A stretch of 64,000 nt of DNA, taken from a virus. The translations under genes were made by a program, and so were the position numbers. This document shows, piece after piece, positions 34,869-43,279 of the stretch (positions are counted from its first letter, which is position 1; every line of letters starts with the position of its first letter). The notes under the pieces are model-generated. The model was not told the origin of the DNA. It did no database searches and saw nothing but the letters and a program-made list of their open reading frames with translations. The stretch lies in the IMG/VR virus record IMGVR_UViG_3300025411_000012, positions 33,359 through 97,358 of that record, one strand, 5' to 3'.

Positions 34869-35236
34869 TTCTTTCTATTCCTAGGATTCCAATCAGCTAT
34901 TGGACTAGTCTTATTTACATCTTTACTTTCTCTACTGCCACCAGGTGTTAGTTGAACTTTTGGAGTACCTACTAGATTAGCCGCGGCTTGTAGAATGTTA
35001 TCTTCAACGTCAGTGTATCCAATAGTAACCATTTTCAAGCCTGTTGGACCTGCAACATCCATTTTTTGATTCGGTAATCCTGCAACAGCAACACCAAATC
35101 TATAAGCAAGATAACCACTACTATTATCTAATTCTGGCCAGATATGACTATTAGGTAGTGCTTCAGCTACATCAGGGTGCCAACCGCTTGCACCTGAATA
35201 GTCTTTGGCTTCTTTTACAAATTCTCTTGCTCTCAT
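34865..35236 (-). CDS. Small protein with capsid-targeting-like N-terminus
   Basis: 123 residues. It begins MRAREFVKEAKD, matching the T4 capsid-targeting pattern with a predicted cut after E9. A second site is in DVAEALPN. The body (GWHPDVAEALPNSH; YLAYRFGVAVAGL) suggests a small alpha/beta domain. C-terminus is basic. Four-base overlaps with both neighbours. Probably packaged in the head; function unknown. Confidence 0.65.
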   Translation of the reverse strand: MRAREFVKEAKDYSGASGWHPDVAEALPNSHIWPELDNSSGYLAYRFGVAVAGLPNQKMDVAGPTGLKMVTIGYTDVEDNILQAAANLVGTPKVQLTPGGSRESKDVNKTSPIADWNPRNRKK

Positions 35237-35682
35237 AGTCTTGCATCCTTACTTAAACTAGCACGTAGGAACCAAAGGTGTTTCTTATGTGCATCCATAC
35301 GCTCTGCTAGAAAGTTGCTTAGGCCATGTTCGCCTTCGCCTTCAGCAGCATCATAGTTTTTCTTTAAGATTATCAATAACTTTTCGCTATCTATGATCAG
35401 TTCTTTAACCATGTCATCTTTACTGGGTACACGATCTTCATCTTCGATCTTAGTTAACATACTTAGGTTATGATAACTTGTGGGCATATAGGCATTTAGC
35501 TTACGAACATTTTCAGCAAATGGATCGATTGATTCATATACTTCATTATAGATTTCTTCAAATAGTTTATGGTATTCGTAAAAGTCGCTGCCTTCTACAT
35601 TCCAGTGAAAACTATGAGTTTTCACATAGAAGCTAAAAGTGCTACTAAATGCTATTCGAGTTAATTGAACTAACTTATCCAT
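35233..35682 (-). CDS. Dps-like ferritin-fold protein
   Basis: 149 residues from the ATG at 35682 (MDKLVQLTRIAF), which lacks the odd upstream extension to 35712. The Dps ferroxidase pattern is present: H26-W (SFHWNVEG), H38 (YEYHKLF), D53 and E57 (IDPFAE). Four-helix-bundle length fits Dps (~150-170). Dps proteins protect DNA and store iron. Position inside the putative head-cargo block suggests it may be packaged with the DNA, but its own N-terminus shows no targeting pattern. Confidence 0.82.
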   Translation of the reverse strand: MDKLVQLTRIAFSSTFSFYVKTHSFHWNVEGSDFYEYHKLFEEIYNEVYESIDPFAENVRKLNAYMPTSYHNLSMLTKIEDEDRVPSKDDMVKELIIDSEKLLIILKKNYDAAEGEGEHGLSNFLAERMDAHKKHLWFLRASLSKDARL

Positions 35683-35684
35683 TA

Positions 35685-35966
35685 TTATTTTCCATACCAT
35701 AGTTCGAACCATGCGGGAGTGCCTGGGCGAATATTATTTGCCTTCATATATTGTGCTTTGTCATTGCCACTCATTCCGGCTTTGTCTATATTTAGTTTAT
35801 TTGCTTCGGCAACTTTGGCCTTGTATTCAGCCAACCTAACCGTGCTGCCCAAGCCACCCATATAACTAGCAATTTTAAGTTCGTGTATAGGATCGTTGGG
35901 CGCAAGATAACAATCATCGGGACTATCCTGAGTTATGTTTTCTTTTGTAATACGAAACTGTTTCAT
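35685..35966 (-). CDS. Unknown small protein of the head-cargo block
   Basis: 93 residues. MKQFRITKENITQ start; central YKAKVAEANKLN contains a VAE|A site like those in the neighbours; C-terminus RPGTPAWFELWYGK. No family recognised. Overlaps the next gene by four bases. Confidence 0.6.
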   Translation of the reverse strand: MKQFRITKENITQDSPDDCYLAPNDPIHELKIASYMGGLGSTVRLAEYKAKVAEANKLNIDKAGMSGNDKAQYMKANNIRPGTPAWFELWYGK

Positions 35967-37075
35967 TTTAGCTGACTCTCAATTAATCTTGCTAGGGCAT
36001 CGGCCTTATCTTCAACCCAGTTCTCGCCTATGTTTTGTCCACGCCAGTTAGGTTGTGCTGTATAGTTTGCTTCACCGCTATAGCCAGGTTTGTTGACGGC
36101 ATAACTTCCCCCGTCTGGAGTTTCCTTTACACCTTGTTCGGCCCTGCGGCGGAACAACTCTTTAGATATATTTTGTGCTATATTTGTTTTATCCTGTGAT
36201 TTACTTAGATTTTGTAATACTTGGATCAATACTTTTGTTGGATATTTGGTGTAATCTGCTTGATTGATATTTTCTCCAACATTTTGATCAGTCTTTTTAG
36301 GTTCTTCTTTTTTAGGAATACTGCTGGGAGTTCTTTTTAAACTAGCATCACTCTTGGCACGTTGTTGATCCCATGCCTTGCTCAATTTAGCAGCAGCACT
36401 CATACGGGCTTCTGCTACTTTGCCTTTTTTAGTAGGAGTCATGGCCTTCATACGTTGTTCGGCCTTGTTCATTAAGTCTCGTACTTCATCATCACTGAGT
36501 TCGGGATTCATAGCATTACGCCAAACCGCAAACTTTTCTTCTTCACTCTTGGCAGGATCCATTAATACGGCTCGCATAGGTGTAGCACGTGGTCCTTCTT
36601 GATCACGGCTCGGATCCTTGGTTTCTTGACGACTTATGACGTTTAATGTGTTGAAATTAAAGGGAATATTGCCAGATTTGTTAGGTTTTCCGTTGTAATT
36701 TTTAACATAGCTTAATGCCTTAACTTGATCAGCACCTACCACAACGGTGGCAGCTGTATAACCCATTTCATTTAATTTGGCTAGTACCCGAGTTAAGTCT
36801 GGCATTTCTTCTGTAGCAGTTTGGAAAATATGTCCGCTTTGTGGAAATACTTTTTTGTAGATAGCTAGTTTTTCTTTAGGGTTGATAGGATCATCTTTAC
36901 CCACCGTACGACTAACAACAAAGTATGGATCTGCTCCCAACTCTTTGGCCTGTGTAATAACACTGCTGGCCAAGAACATGTGTCCCTTGTGTCCCATACC
37001 ACGACCCCAACCGACCACCGCAGCCTTACCTTGACCAGTTCTTGATAGATCTTCAAAAATATTTCTTAATAACAT
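35963..37075 (-). CDS. HxGH nucleotidyltransferase-fold enzyme (cytidylyl/NMN-adenylyltransferase-like)
   Basis: 370 residues from the ATG at 37075 (MLLRNIFEDLSR), chosen because it starts one base before the upstream stop codon ends; a longer frame to 37219 would overlap that gene by 140 bases. The HxGH motif H29-K-G-H32 (GRGMGHKGH), a VVVGADQV strand and a later SRQETKDPSR define the nucleotidyltransferase superfamily. A Lys/Ser-rich linker follows, then a diverged copy of the GVAE repeat near residue 315 (AEQGVKE) and a short C-terminal domain. Substrate unknown. Confidence 0.75.
   Translation of the reverse strand: MLLRNIFEDLSRTGQGKAAVVGWGRGMGHKGHMFLASSVITQAKELGADPYFVVSRTVGKDDPINPKEKLAIYKKVFPQSGHIFQTATEEMPDLTRVLAKLNEMGYTAATVVVGADQVKALSYVKNYNGKPNKSGNIPFNFNTLNVISRQETKDPSRDQEGPRATPMRAVLMDPAKSEEEKFAVWRNAMNPELSDDEVRDLMNKAEQRMKAMTPTKKGKVAEARMSAAAKLSKAWDQQRAKSDASLKRTPSSIPKKEEPKKTDQNVGENINQADYTKYPTKVLIQVLQNLSKSQDKTNIAQNISKELFRRRAEQGVKETPDGGSYAVNKPGYSGEANYTAQPNWRGQNIGENWVEDKADALARLIESQLK
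36122..36139 (-). repeat. Diverged seventh copy of the GVAE repeat
   Basis: Encodes EQGVKE; 14 of 18 bases match the commonest form of the repeat in the 830-residue gene. It lies near the end of the neighbouring nucleotidyltransferase-fold gene, two kilobases away. Confidence 0.6.
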
Positions 37076-37076
37076 A

Positions 37077-38216
37077 TTAGTCTTTCCTCGGTGCCCAGTT
37101 GGCTTGGTCAATGGCTTTGACAAATTGACCTGGTAAATCATTTTTAAATTGTGTACCGGGGTGTGCTTGTACATAACCTTCAGGTTTAGTTTGACGAATT
37201 CCACCATGTGTGCCTGCACTGATTAGTTGTATTAGTTTGAGTTTTTCATGGCTAATCATTTCTACAGCATGTAATACAATATCTAGTCCAGGATCATTTA
37301 ATACCTTACCTGCTTGTCCCGCAGATAAGTTAGCCTGTGCCCATTGAGCAAACTTTTGTTTAACGCCGGGAATACGAAGATTTTGATTATAGAACTTGTA
37401 CAATATATCACCAGGTTTACTTAGTCCTGGTTTGGGTGCTAGAAACCCATCGATAGCCTGTGCATTTTTTGTAATGTATTGTTCGACTTTACTAACACCT
37501 GCAGGATCTAGTGTAGGAGCCTTTTCAACATATGTAGTACCTTGAACAATAATGTCTGGTGTACTTAATGCTTCTGCATTGGGATAACGGCTTTCTTCAC
37601 TGCTGCCTAATGTTTCATACCAACCTGTGGCAGCAACCATGACTTTGGCGATTTTAATACGTTGTCCTAATTTGCTACCTACCGGAATATGAAATTCAGT
37701 GATGTTGGGTTTGAAATCGTATTCTTGACTTTGTGGATTTAATCTAGGTGGTTGATCAGGACTGAATAAAATACCGCCTTCAATGTATCCACGTTCTGGA
37801 CTTGCGGCTTCAAAGTATCTCCACAAGTTGGCCATACCGCTGGCAAAATGTTCACGTTGACGTTCTTTACCAGGTTCGACTCGACCTGTGCCTAAAATAA
37901 ATGCCTTGATATCTTCGGGACTATACATTACGGTTTTTACACCGTTGTCTAATTCGGTCTTACCACGTTTTAAATATTCCCAAGCATTTTTAGGTATCAT
38001 ACTAAACCGGCCTTGCTCGTCCTTGCCCCAATATACAACAGGACTGCCATCCCATTTTAATTCAATGCCGTGTCCTTCCTTAGTCATGCTTTGTAGACGT
38101 TCGATGGCATGTAGGCCACCTTGACTACCGTTAGTAAACACTAGGTCTTCGATATGTTGATATTTACGACCTACAGTAGGTGCTGCTGCTTCTGTTAATA
38201 GTTCGCGGATCTTCAT
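37077..38216 (-). CDS. Ligase-like covalent nucleotidyltransferase with capsid-targeting-like N-terminus
   Basis: 379 residues. It begins MKIRELLTEAAAP, with a predicted cut after E9. The nucleotidyltransferase motif I KWDG is at 54-57 (IELKWDGSPV), where K54 would be adenylylated in DNA/RNA ligases. An EGGILFSPD segment near 147 could be motif III. Possible jobs: nucleic-acid end joining or repair on injected DNA. Whether it is a ligase or another KxDG enzyme is not certain. Followed by the Pol-beta-like gene with a four-base overlap. Confidence 0.72.
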   Translation of the reverse strand: MKIRELLTEAAAPTVGRKYQHIEDLVFTNGSQGGLHAIERLQSMTKEGHGIELKWDGSPVVYWGKDEQGRFSMIPKNAWEYLKRGKTELDNGVKTVMYSPEDIKAFILGTGRVEPGKERQREHFASGMANLWRYFEAASPERGYIEGGILFSPDQPPRLNPQSQEYDFKPNITEFHIPVGSKLGQRIKIAKVMVAATGWYETLGSSEESRYPNAEALSTPDIIVQGTTYVEKAPTLDPAGVSKVEQYITKNAQAIDGFLAPKPGLSKPGDILYKFYNQNLRIPGVKQKFAQWAQANLSAGQAGKVLNDPGLDIVLHAVEMISHEKLKLIQLISAGTHGGIRQTKPEGYVQAHPGTQFKNDLPGQFVKAIDQANWAPRKD

Positions 38217-38944
38217 AGTATGTGGTCCATTAAAAATCTAAACCATTCACGACTACCTTCTTGTAGACTAACATCAGGTGCATACTTGTCTCTGATTGCT
38301 GTGTATTTTTCTGGATAAGGTTTAAGAGCATTTAGTATGGCATGTACTGAACTCATATCTTGAGCAGTGGCATTTGGACCAATAATGCGTTTGGCAATTT
38401 CGTCTTTGTTATTAGTGATTAGTTCTTTAGTAGCACGATTTACTAGACCTTTATATGGACTTATCATCATGCTTAGTTCAGGTGTGCTGCTTAGATTAGC
38501 AAGGTCGGCCCAGATAGCGTGTAATGTGCCGCCCTTCATTTTAGGATCTTGACTATAGTCGTGTGTATGTAACGGTTGTGCAGCCTTAGCATTTTCCACA
38601 GCCATGATATCTACTTGTACTAACTTATCAGTATTACCGATTGGTATACCTACATGGATACTAACTCCAGTACGGGCAGCAAACAGTCCTTTGTTTTTAA
38701 AATACTGTTCTAATGCCTGACGACTTAGTTTAAGTTCTTTTGCAGGAAACGCCTTCATTAATTCTGCGGCGTCTACCAATACATCGATATCACTACTAAC
38801 TTCTTTCTTACCTGCAGACCCTATTGGATATAAGTTTATTCCTGGTGGTAGGGCTTTTTCCAGATTAGCCATGACTAGTGGAAAATTTTGTTTTGTTAGT
38901 TCAACAGCACTAGGAACTACATTGCCACCTTCGTTTAAATTCAT
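38213..38944 (-). CDS. Pol-beta-like nucleotidyltransferase
   Basis: 243 residues from the ATG at 38944 (MNLNEGGNV); the longer frame to 39010 would overlap the next gene. The signature GS (42-43) ... SDIDVLV (51-57) with D52/D54 and a later VQVDIMA Asp are the three acidic residues of the Pol-beta/CCA-adding fold. It may add nucleotides to ends or transfer nucleotides to a protein. Pairing with the ligase-like enzyme suggests they act together. The N-terminus LNE|GG is also a possible protease site. Confidence 0.72.
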   Translation of the reverse strand: MNLNEGGNVVPSAVELTKQNFPLVMANLEKALPPGINLYPIGSAGKKEVSSDIDVLVDAAELMKAFPAKELKLSRQALEQYFKNKGLFAARTGVSIHVGIPIGNTDKLVQVDIMAVENAKAAQPLHTHDYSQDPKMKGGTLHAIWADLANLSSTPELSMMISPYKGLVNRATKELITNNKDEIAKRIIGPNATAQDMSSVHAILNALKPYPEKYTAIRDKYAPDVSLQEGSREWFRFLMDHIL

Positions 38945-38945
38945 C

Positions 38946-39320
38946 TTATACTCCAATTTGATATTTGCCGTGAACAATATCTTCTCGATAGTGATCGAAT
39001 AATCGTTCACACATGTCTTTCATTAATTCTTTGCTAAAATGATCCTTAAAACGACCAGGCATTTTATTACTTTCAAAAAACTCACGGCATCCTTTTGCAA
39101 CCATTGGCTCAAATGCTTTAACCATATCTTCTTTATCTAGAGAACCGCCTTTGTGTGATTTATGAATCTTTACTGCTAATGGATGAAAATAATCTTTATG
39201 AAGGCGGTCGTGGTCTATAATGTACCAGAATAGGTCATTCCCGATACCTTGATCATCGCGTTCTTTACGCATTTCTTTAGCGATGTCTTTGGCTTTTCCG
39301 AAGAATTCTTTTAATAACAT
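38946..39320 (-). CDS. Unknown helical protein of the head-cargo block
   Basis: 124 residues. It starts MLLKEFFGKAKD, the same shape as the capsid-targeting-like starts but without a Glu at the cut position. Rich in Lys, His and Asp, with HKDYFHPLAVKIH and a histidine-rich C-terminus (FDHYREDIVHGKYQ). First gene of the block, with a late-type box 52 bases upstream. Similar proteins occur in cyanophages, from memory. Confidence 0.65.
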   Translation of the reverse strand: MLLKEFFGKAKDIAKEMRKERDDQGIGNDLFWYIIDHDRLHKDYFHPLAVKIHKSHKGGSLDKEDMVKAFEPMVAKGCREFFESNKMPGRFKDHFSKELMKDMCERLFDHYREDIVHGKYQIGV

Positions 39321-39371
39321 ACTGATTCCTTATCAATCACAGTTAGACACTGAGATAGTAATACTATCGAG

Positions 39372-39379
39372 TATTTATT
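39372..39379 (-). promoter_or_regulatory. Late-promoter-like box for the head-cargo block
   Basis: AATAAATA on the - strand (TAATAAATA in context), 51 bases before the first gene of the block. One mismatch from the T4 late consensus. Late expression would fit virion cargo. Confidence 0.4.
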
Positions 39380-39400
39380 ACAAATTAAACAAATAGGAAA

Positions 39401-39796
39401 TTAGTGATTGTAGAGAACAGATTGTACTTGACCGTCGTTGATCATAACAGTACTGCGAACCCACACAAAGTTACCGTAAAAGTTATAAACATCTACAGTA
39501 CTGGTATTGCGATCCATGATTTGTGTATAGGTGCTGGTAGTACCTACAACATTAAACCAGTCAGTTTCAGATGGGTTTGTGGCTAAAGAAGCCTGCATGG
39601 TAACAGTGCCTACAAAAGATGGACTACAGGTATACATTACTGTATGTAGTCCATCTCCGCTACTAAAATATCCATCGCCCTTTGCAGGATTACTTACATA
39701 GACAAGTGTGCTAGTACCGCTGTTAGGGTACTGTACTGCTACACTGGCAGTTCCGAGGTAGTTGATAAATTCAAGGGCTTGGCTAAGTGCTGACAT
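39401..39796 (-). CDS. Probable small virion structural protein
   Basis: 131 residues, beta-rich and Ser/Thr/Val-rich (VSNPAKGDGYFSSGDGLHTVMYTCSPSFVGTV). No enzymatic motif. A perfect TATAAATA lies 22 bases before its start codon, so it is probably a late, virion-type gene. It overlaps the upstream gene by 58 bases, unusually much for this genome. Confidence 0.65.
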   Translation of the reverse strand: MSALSQALEFINYLGTASVAVQYPNSGTSTLVYVSNPAKGDGYFSSGDGLHTVMYTCSPSFVGTVTMQASLATNPSETDWFNVVGTTSTYTQIMDRNTSTVDVYNFYGNFVWVRSTVMINDGQVQSVLYNH

Positions 39797-40500
39797 GTGT
39801 TATCCTGATCTAGATTAATATTTATACTAGATCTTGGGATATGTTCTTCAACTTTCTTAACATCTTGTCCCATGAACAAGCCGATCATAGCCAGCGTACC
39901 TGAGTCTTCTACATAGATATAGGGGCTTTGATACCACCCCTTGACAAACCAATGAACAGTGCCTCTGGGAATCTTAACCTTTGAGCTATAGTTATGGATC
40001 CAAGATTCAAATCGTGCCTTGGTATCTGCTTTACAACTAGGACTAAAATATACCTTGTACTTGTATTTGTTAAAGGGTATTTTATTACACAATACTTTTT
40101 TATGTCCGTTATCGTTCAAATAGTCTAATTCAGCCGCACTTTCTGGCTCATGTAATTCTACAATGTATTGGTCTAATTCCTTTACCAACTCGTTGTAAAG
40201 ATCAGTATCCTTGCAATAGATATTAAAGAAATCACCTTCTACTCGAATTTGTAGATCTTGGTCCAGGAACGGTTCTACACTTCGTGTAAAGTTTAGTAGC
40301 CGCGCCTTTTCTTCGGCGCCAATGGATCTAAAATCCCAGTAGTTGGACATACCCGGTCTGGCTCGATTTAGGCAATAATTCACAACCTCGTCGATGCCGA
40401 GCCGTTTAACCATCCAAAAGTTCTTGCCCCAACATTCAATCTTGTAGGGCCATTTCTTATAGAATAGTTTAGATGTTTTCAGTGTTCGATGTTTCGCCAT
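39739..40500 (-). CDS. Unknown phage protein
   Basis: 253 residues, aromatic-rich, with KWPYKIECWGKNFW at the N-terminus and KYKYKVYFSPSCKADTKARF in the middle. No family recognised. Overlaps clpA by 32 bases upstream; an AAGG ribosome-binding site supports the ATG at 40500. Its 3' end contains the late promoter for the next gene. Confidence 0.6.
   Translation of the reverse strand: MAKHRTLKTSKLFYKKWPYKIECWGKNFWMVKRLGIDEVVNYCLNRARPGMSNYWDFRSIGAEEKARLLNFTRSVEPFLDQDLQIRVEGDFFNIYCKDTDLYNELVKELDQYIVELHEPESAAELDYLNDNGHKKVLCNKIPFNKYKYKVYFSPSCKADTKARFESWIHNYSSKVKIPRGTVHWFVKGWYQSPYIYVEDSGTLAMIGLFMGQDVKKVEEHIPRSSININLDQDNTCQHLAKPLNLSTTSELPV
39819..39826 (-). promoter_or_regulatory. T4-type late promoter TATAAATA
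   Basis: Perfect TATAAATA on the - strand, inside the end of the 253-residue gene and 22 bases before the small structural gene. Confidence 0.75.
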
Positions 40501-42748
40501 CTGTGACCTTTTCTACTGGTAAAATATCTACTACTTCAAGTTTAAGTTTGTTGTCAACAATCGTAAGATCAACAACACCACCATTGGTTAACTTACCAAA
40601 CAAGATTTCCTTACTCAACGGGCGTTTGACTTGATCGTCAATAACACGTTGTAATGGGCGAGCACCCATCTTACTATCAAATCCATTAGACACCAAATAC
40701 TCCAATGCTTCAATAGTGGGTTTGACAACAATATGTTTGTCCTTGACCAACAAGTTGAGTTCGTTAATAAACTTCTTAACAATCATGATCATAGTTGCAT
40801 GATCTAACTTGCCAAACTTGATAATGCCATCCAACCGATTACGGAATTCAGGTGCAAAGAACTTGTTAACAGCATCCTTGGGATCGCCGTCACGTTCTAA
40901 ACTACCAAAACCTACTGAATTCTTTTCAGCATCGGCGGCACCTAGATTAGATGTCATAATAATAATGGTTTGACGACCATCAGCCTTCTTACCATTGCTG
41001 CCTGTGATAAAGCCATTATCCATCAACTGTAGCAACACAGTGAGTACACTGGGGTGGGCCTTTTCAACTTCATCCAACAACAGTACACAGTTTGGATTCT
41101 CTTGTAGTTGCGTAATCAACTGACCAGCATTGTCATCAAATCCGACATAGCCCGGAGGAGCGCCAATGAATTTGGCTACACTATGTTGTTCCTGATATTC
41201 GCTCATATCAAAACGAACAAGTTTAACACCCAAGTTGCTGGCAAGTTGTTTAGCGGCTTCAGTTTTACCAACACCAGTTGGACCAACAAACAAGAAACTA
41301 CCCACTGGTTTGTTTAAAGACTTCAATCCAGATTGTGCAATAAACACTTTATCTAGCAATACTTCAATGGCTCGTTCTTGACCATAGACTTTGGCTTTCA
41401 TATTCTTTTCTAAGTTGACTAGATTATTGCTTTCTTTGTTACTAAGTTGTTCCAAAGGAAGGTTAGTAATCTTAGCGACTTCGAATAGAATCTCGTCATG
41501 GTCAACAATACCGCCTTCTTGATCCTTGACTTTAAAGCGAGCACTAGCACAGTCAAGCAAATCGATAGCCTTGTCTGGCAACTTACGATCGTTGATATAT
41601 TTGGCACTATATTTTACAGCATCGATAATTGCTTGATTTGTGATCTTAACACCGTGATGTTTTTCGTAATACTTTTTGAGACCTTTGAGAATTTTAACAG
41701 CCACTGCTTCGGTTGGCTCGTCTACAGTGACACGTTGGAATCGACGCATTAGAGCACGATCCTTTTCAAAGTGTTTACGATATTCTTCCCATGTAGTACT
41801 AGCAATAACTTTAATCTTGCCTTTGCCCAATGCACTCTTAAGCATATTGGCCATATCGTTGGCGCCACCACTGCCGCCAGCACCTGCACCATTCATCATA
41901 TGAGCTTCATCGATGAACAAGATACAGTTGCCACGTTTTTCGATTCCGCTAATAACACCCTTCAGGCGTTCTTCAAAATCACCACGATACTTACTACCGG
42001 CAAGCATGGCACTAATATCTAAACTTAATACAGTATGATCTTTGATAAACTTTGGAACTTTACCTTCAAAAATCTTACGAGCAAGGCCTTCTGCAATAGC
42101 AGTTTTACCCACACCTGGATCGCCGATGAGAATAGCATTGGCTTTATTACGACGAGCGAGTACCAATGTGATTTCTTCGATTTCTTTTTCTCGACCAATA
42201 ACTGGATCAATAGTTTTGGCCTTGGCTTTTGCACTTAGATCTGTACAGAACTGTGCAATCATCCTTTCTATTTGCGGATTTGATTTAGAACGAACTTCCT
42301 CTTCATCGATATCCCTAATAGCATCTTTGTTTAAGAAAGCAATAAACTTGTCTTTATCGATTTCTGCTTTATTGATAAAATATGATGCATGGCTTTTCTT
42401 TTCGCTGAATAGACTAATAAAGCAATCCACATGATCGATGGTATCGCGGCCACTAAACACCACTTGCGTAAATGCACGATTAAGCATTTGCTCTACCTTA
42501 GAAGTTTTCTTTGGTTTAGCAATATTAGGATTTACAATATCGAGTAAATCTTTGTCAATAAAGTTTTCAACATCTTTTTTGAGTTGATCTGTGTCGGCTC
42601 CAAAATCTTTTAGAATTTTTACAAAAGGTTCATTGTTTAATAGTCCGCACAAAAAATGCTCTAGTGTAATATATTCGTGATTATGACTAGATGCATTTTG
42701 TACAGCATGTTCAAAAATCTTTTCTAAATCTTTACTTGGTTCCAACAT
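40469..42748 (-). CDS. clpA: ClpA-like AAA+ unfoldase with a ClpP-docking loop
   Basis: 759 residues, the length of E. coli ClpA (758). N-terminal Clp_N double repeat (LEHFLCGLL), then two AAA+ domains: Walker A GDPGVGKT (209-216), Walker B LFIDEAH (277-283); second Walker A GPTGVGKT (489-496), Walker B LLLDEVE (556-562). The tripeptide VGF (612-614), where ClpA has IGL in the ClpP-docking loop, suggests that it can dock on host ClpP. No ClpP is in the window. It lies in one run with peptide deformylase and DnaJ, a phage proteostasis group. Confidence 0.95.
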   Translation of the reverse strand: MLEPSKDLEKIFEHAVQNASSHNHEYITLEHFLCGLLNNEPFVKILKDFGADTDQLKKDVENFIDKDLLDIVNPNIAKPKKTSKVEQMLNRAFTQVVFSGRDTIDHVDCFISLFSEKKSHASYFINKAEIDKDKFIAFLNKDAIRDIDEEEVRSKSNPQIERMIAQFCTDLSAKAKAKTIDPVIGREKEIEEITLVLARRNKANAILIGDPGVGKTAIAEGLARKIFEGKVPKFIKDHTVLSLDISAMLAGSKYRGDFEERLKGVISGIEKRGNCILFIDEAHMMNGAGAGGSGGANDMANMLKSALGKGKIKVIASTTWEEYRKHFEKDRALMRRFQRVTVDEPTEAVAVKILKGLKKYYEKHHGVKITNQAIIDAVKYSAKYINDRKLPDKAIDLLDCASARFKVKDQEGGIVDHDEILFEVAKITNLPLEQLSNKESNNLVNLEKNMKAKVYGQERAIEVLLDKVFIAQSGLKSLNKPVGSFLFVGPTGVGKTEAAKQLASNLGVKLVRFDMSEYQEQHSVAKFIGAPPGYVGFDDNAGQLITQLQENPNCVLLLDEVEKAHPSVLTVLLQLMDNGFITGSNGKKADGRQTIIIMTSNLGAADAEKNSVGFGSLERDGDPKDAVNKFFAPEFRNRLDGIIKFGKLDHATMIMIVKKFINELNLLVKDKHIVVKPTIEALEYLVSNGFDSKMGARPLQRVIDDQVKRPLSKEILFGKLTNGGVVDLTIVDNKLKLEVVDILPVEKVTDGETSNTENI

Positions 42749-43272
42749 TATTTAAATTTCCTGTTTAATCTTACAATCTTTGTTTTCTTTGGTTTAGACT
42801 TTTTAACAGCCATTTCCCATTTCAATGAACTTACTCTGTCTTTGAATACAATACCTTCTAAATGATCCAACTCATGTAAAAAGCATTTGCAGTTATACCC
42901 GTCAAATTCTGATTCTTGCCATTCTCCCTTTGAGTTTTGCCATCTTGCTAATATCTTCTTAGGACGCTTAATGTTAACATAAATCCCAGGAAAACTCAAG
43001 CATCCTTCTTCGAGATCATCGGTTTCGTCAGTCCATTTAACAATAACTGGATTGAAAAATGCCTGTGCTAGTTCTGGACTGGCCTTGTATCCCATAACGA
43101 ATACACGCATATCTAACCCAACTTGGGTAGCAGCCAAGCCGATCCCGTCATTGGCCAGCATTGTTTCGATTAAATCCTTTTCTAACTGTATAGGATCAGT
43201 GATTGGATTTTCAAAATCAAACTCTTTTACAACTGTTCTTAGGCTATTGTGTGGAAATTTTAATATTTGCAT
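42748..43272 (-). CDS. def: Peptide deformylase
   Basis: Removes the formyl group from new N-termini. 174 residues, standard length. All three signature motifs are present: GIGLAATQ (43-50), EGCLS (89-93) and HELDH (133-137), giving the metal ligands C91, H133 and H137 and catalytic E134. Phage deformylases are known from cyanophages and may support high protein output. Abuts clpA by one base. Confidence 0.97.
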   Translation of the reverse strand: MQILKFPHNSLRTVVKEFDFENPITDPIQLEKDLIETMLANDGIGLAATQVGLDMRVFVMGYKASPELAQAFFNPVIVKWTDETDDLEEGCLSFPGIYVNIKRPKKILARWQNSKGEWQESEFDGYNCKCFLHELDHLEGIVFKDRVSSLKWEMAVKKSKPKKTKIVRLNRKFK

Positions 43273-43279
43273 ATGGTAT

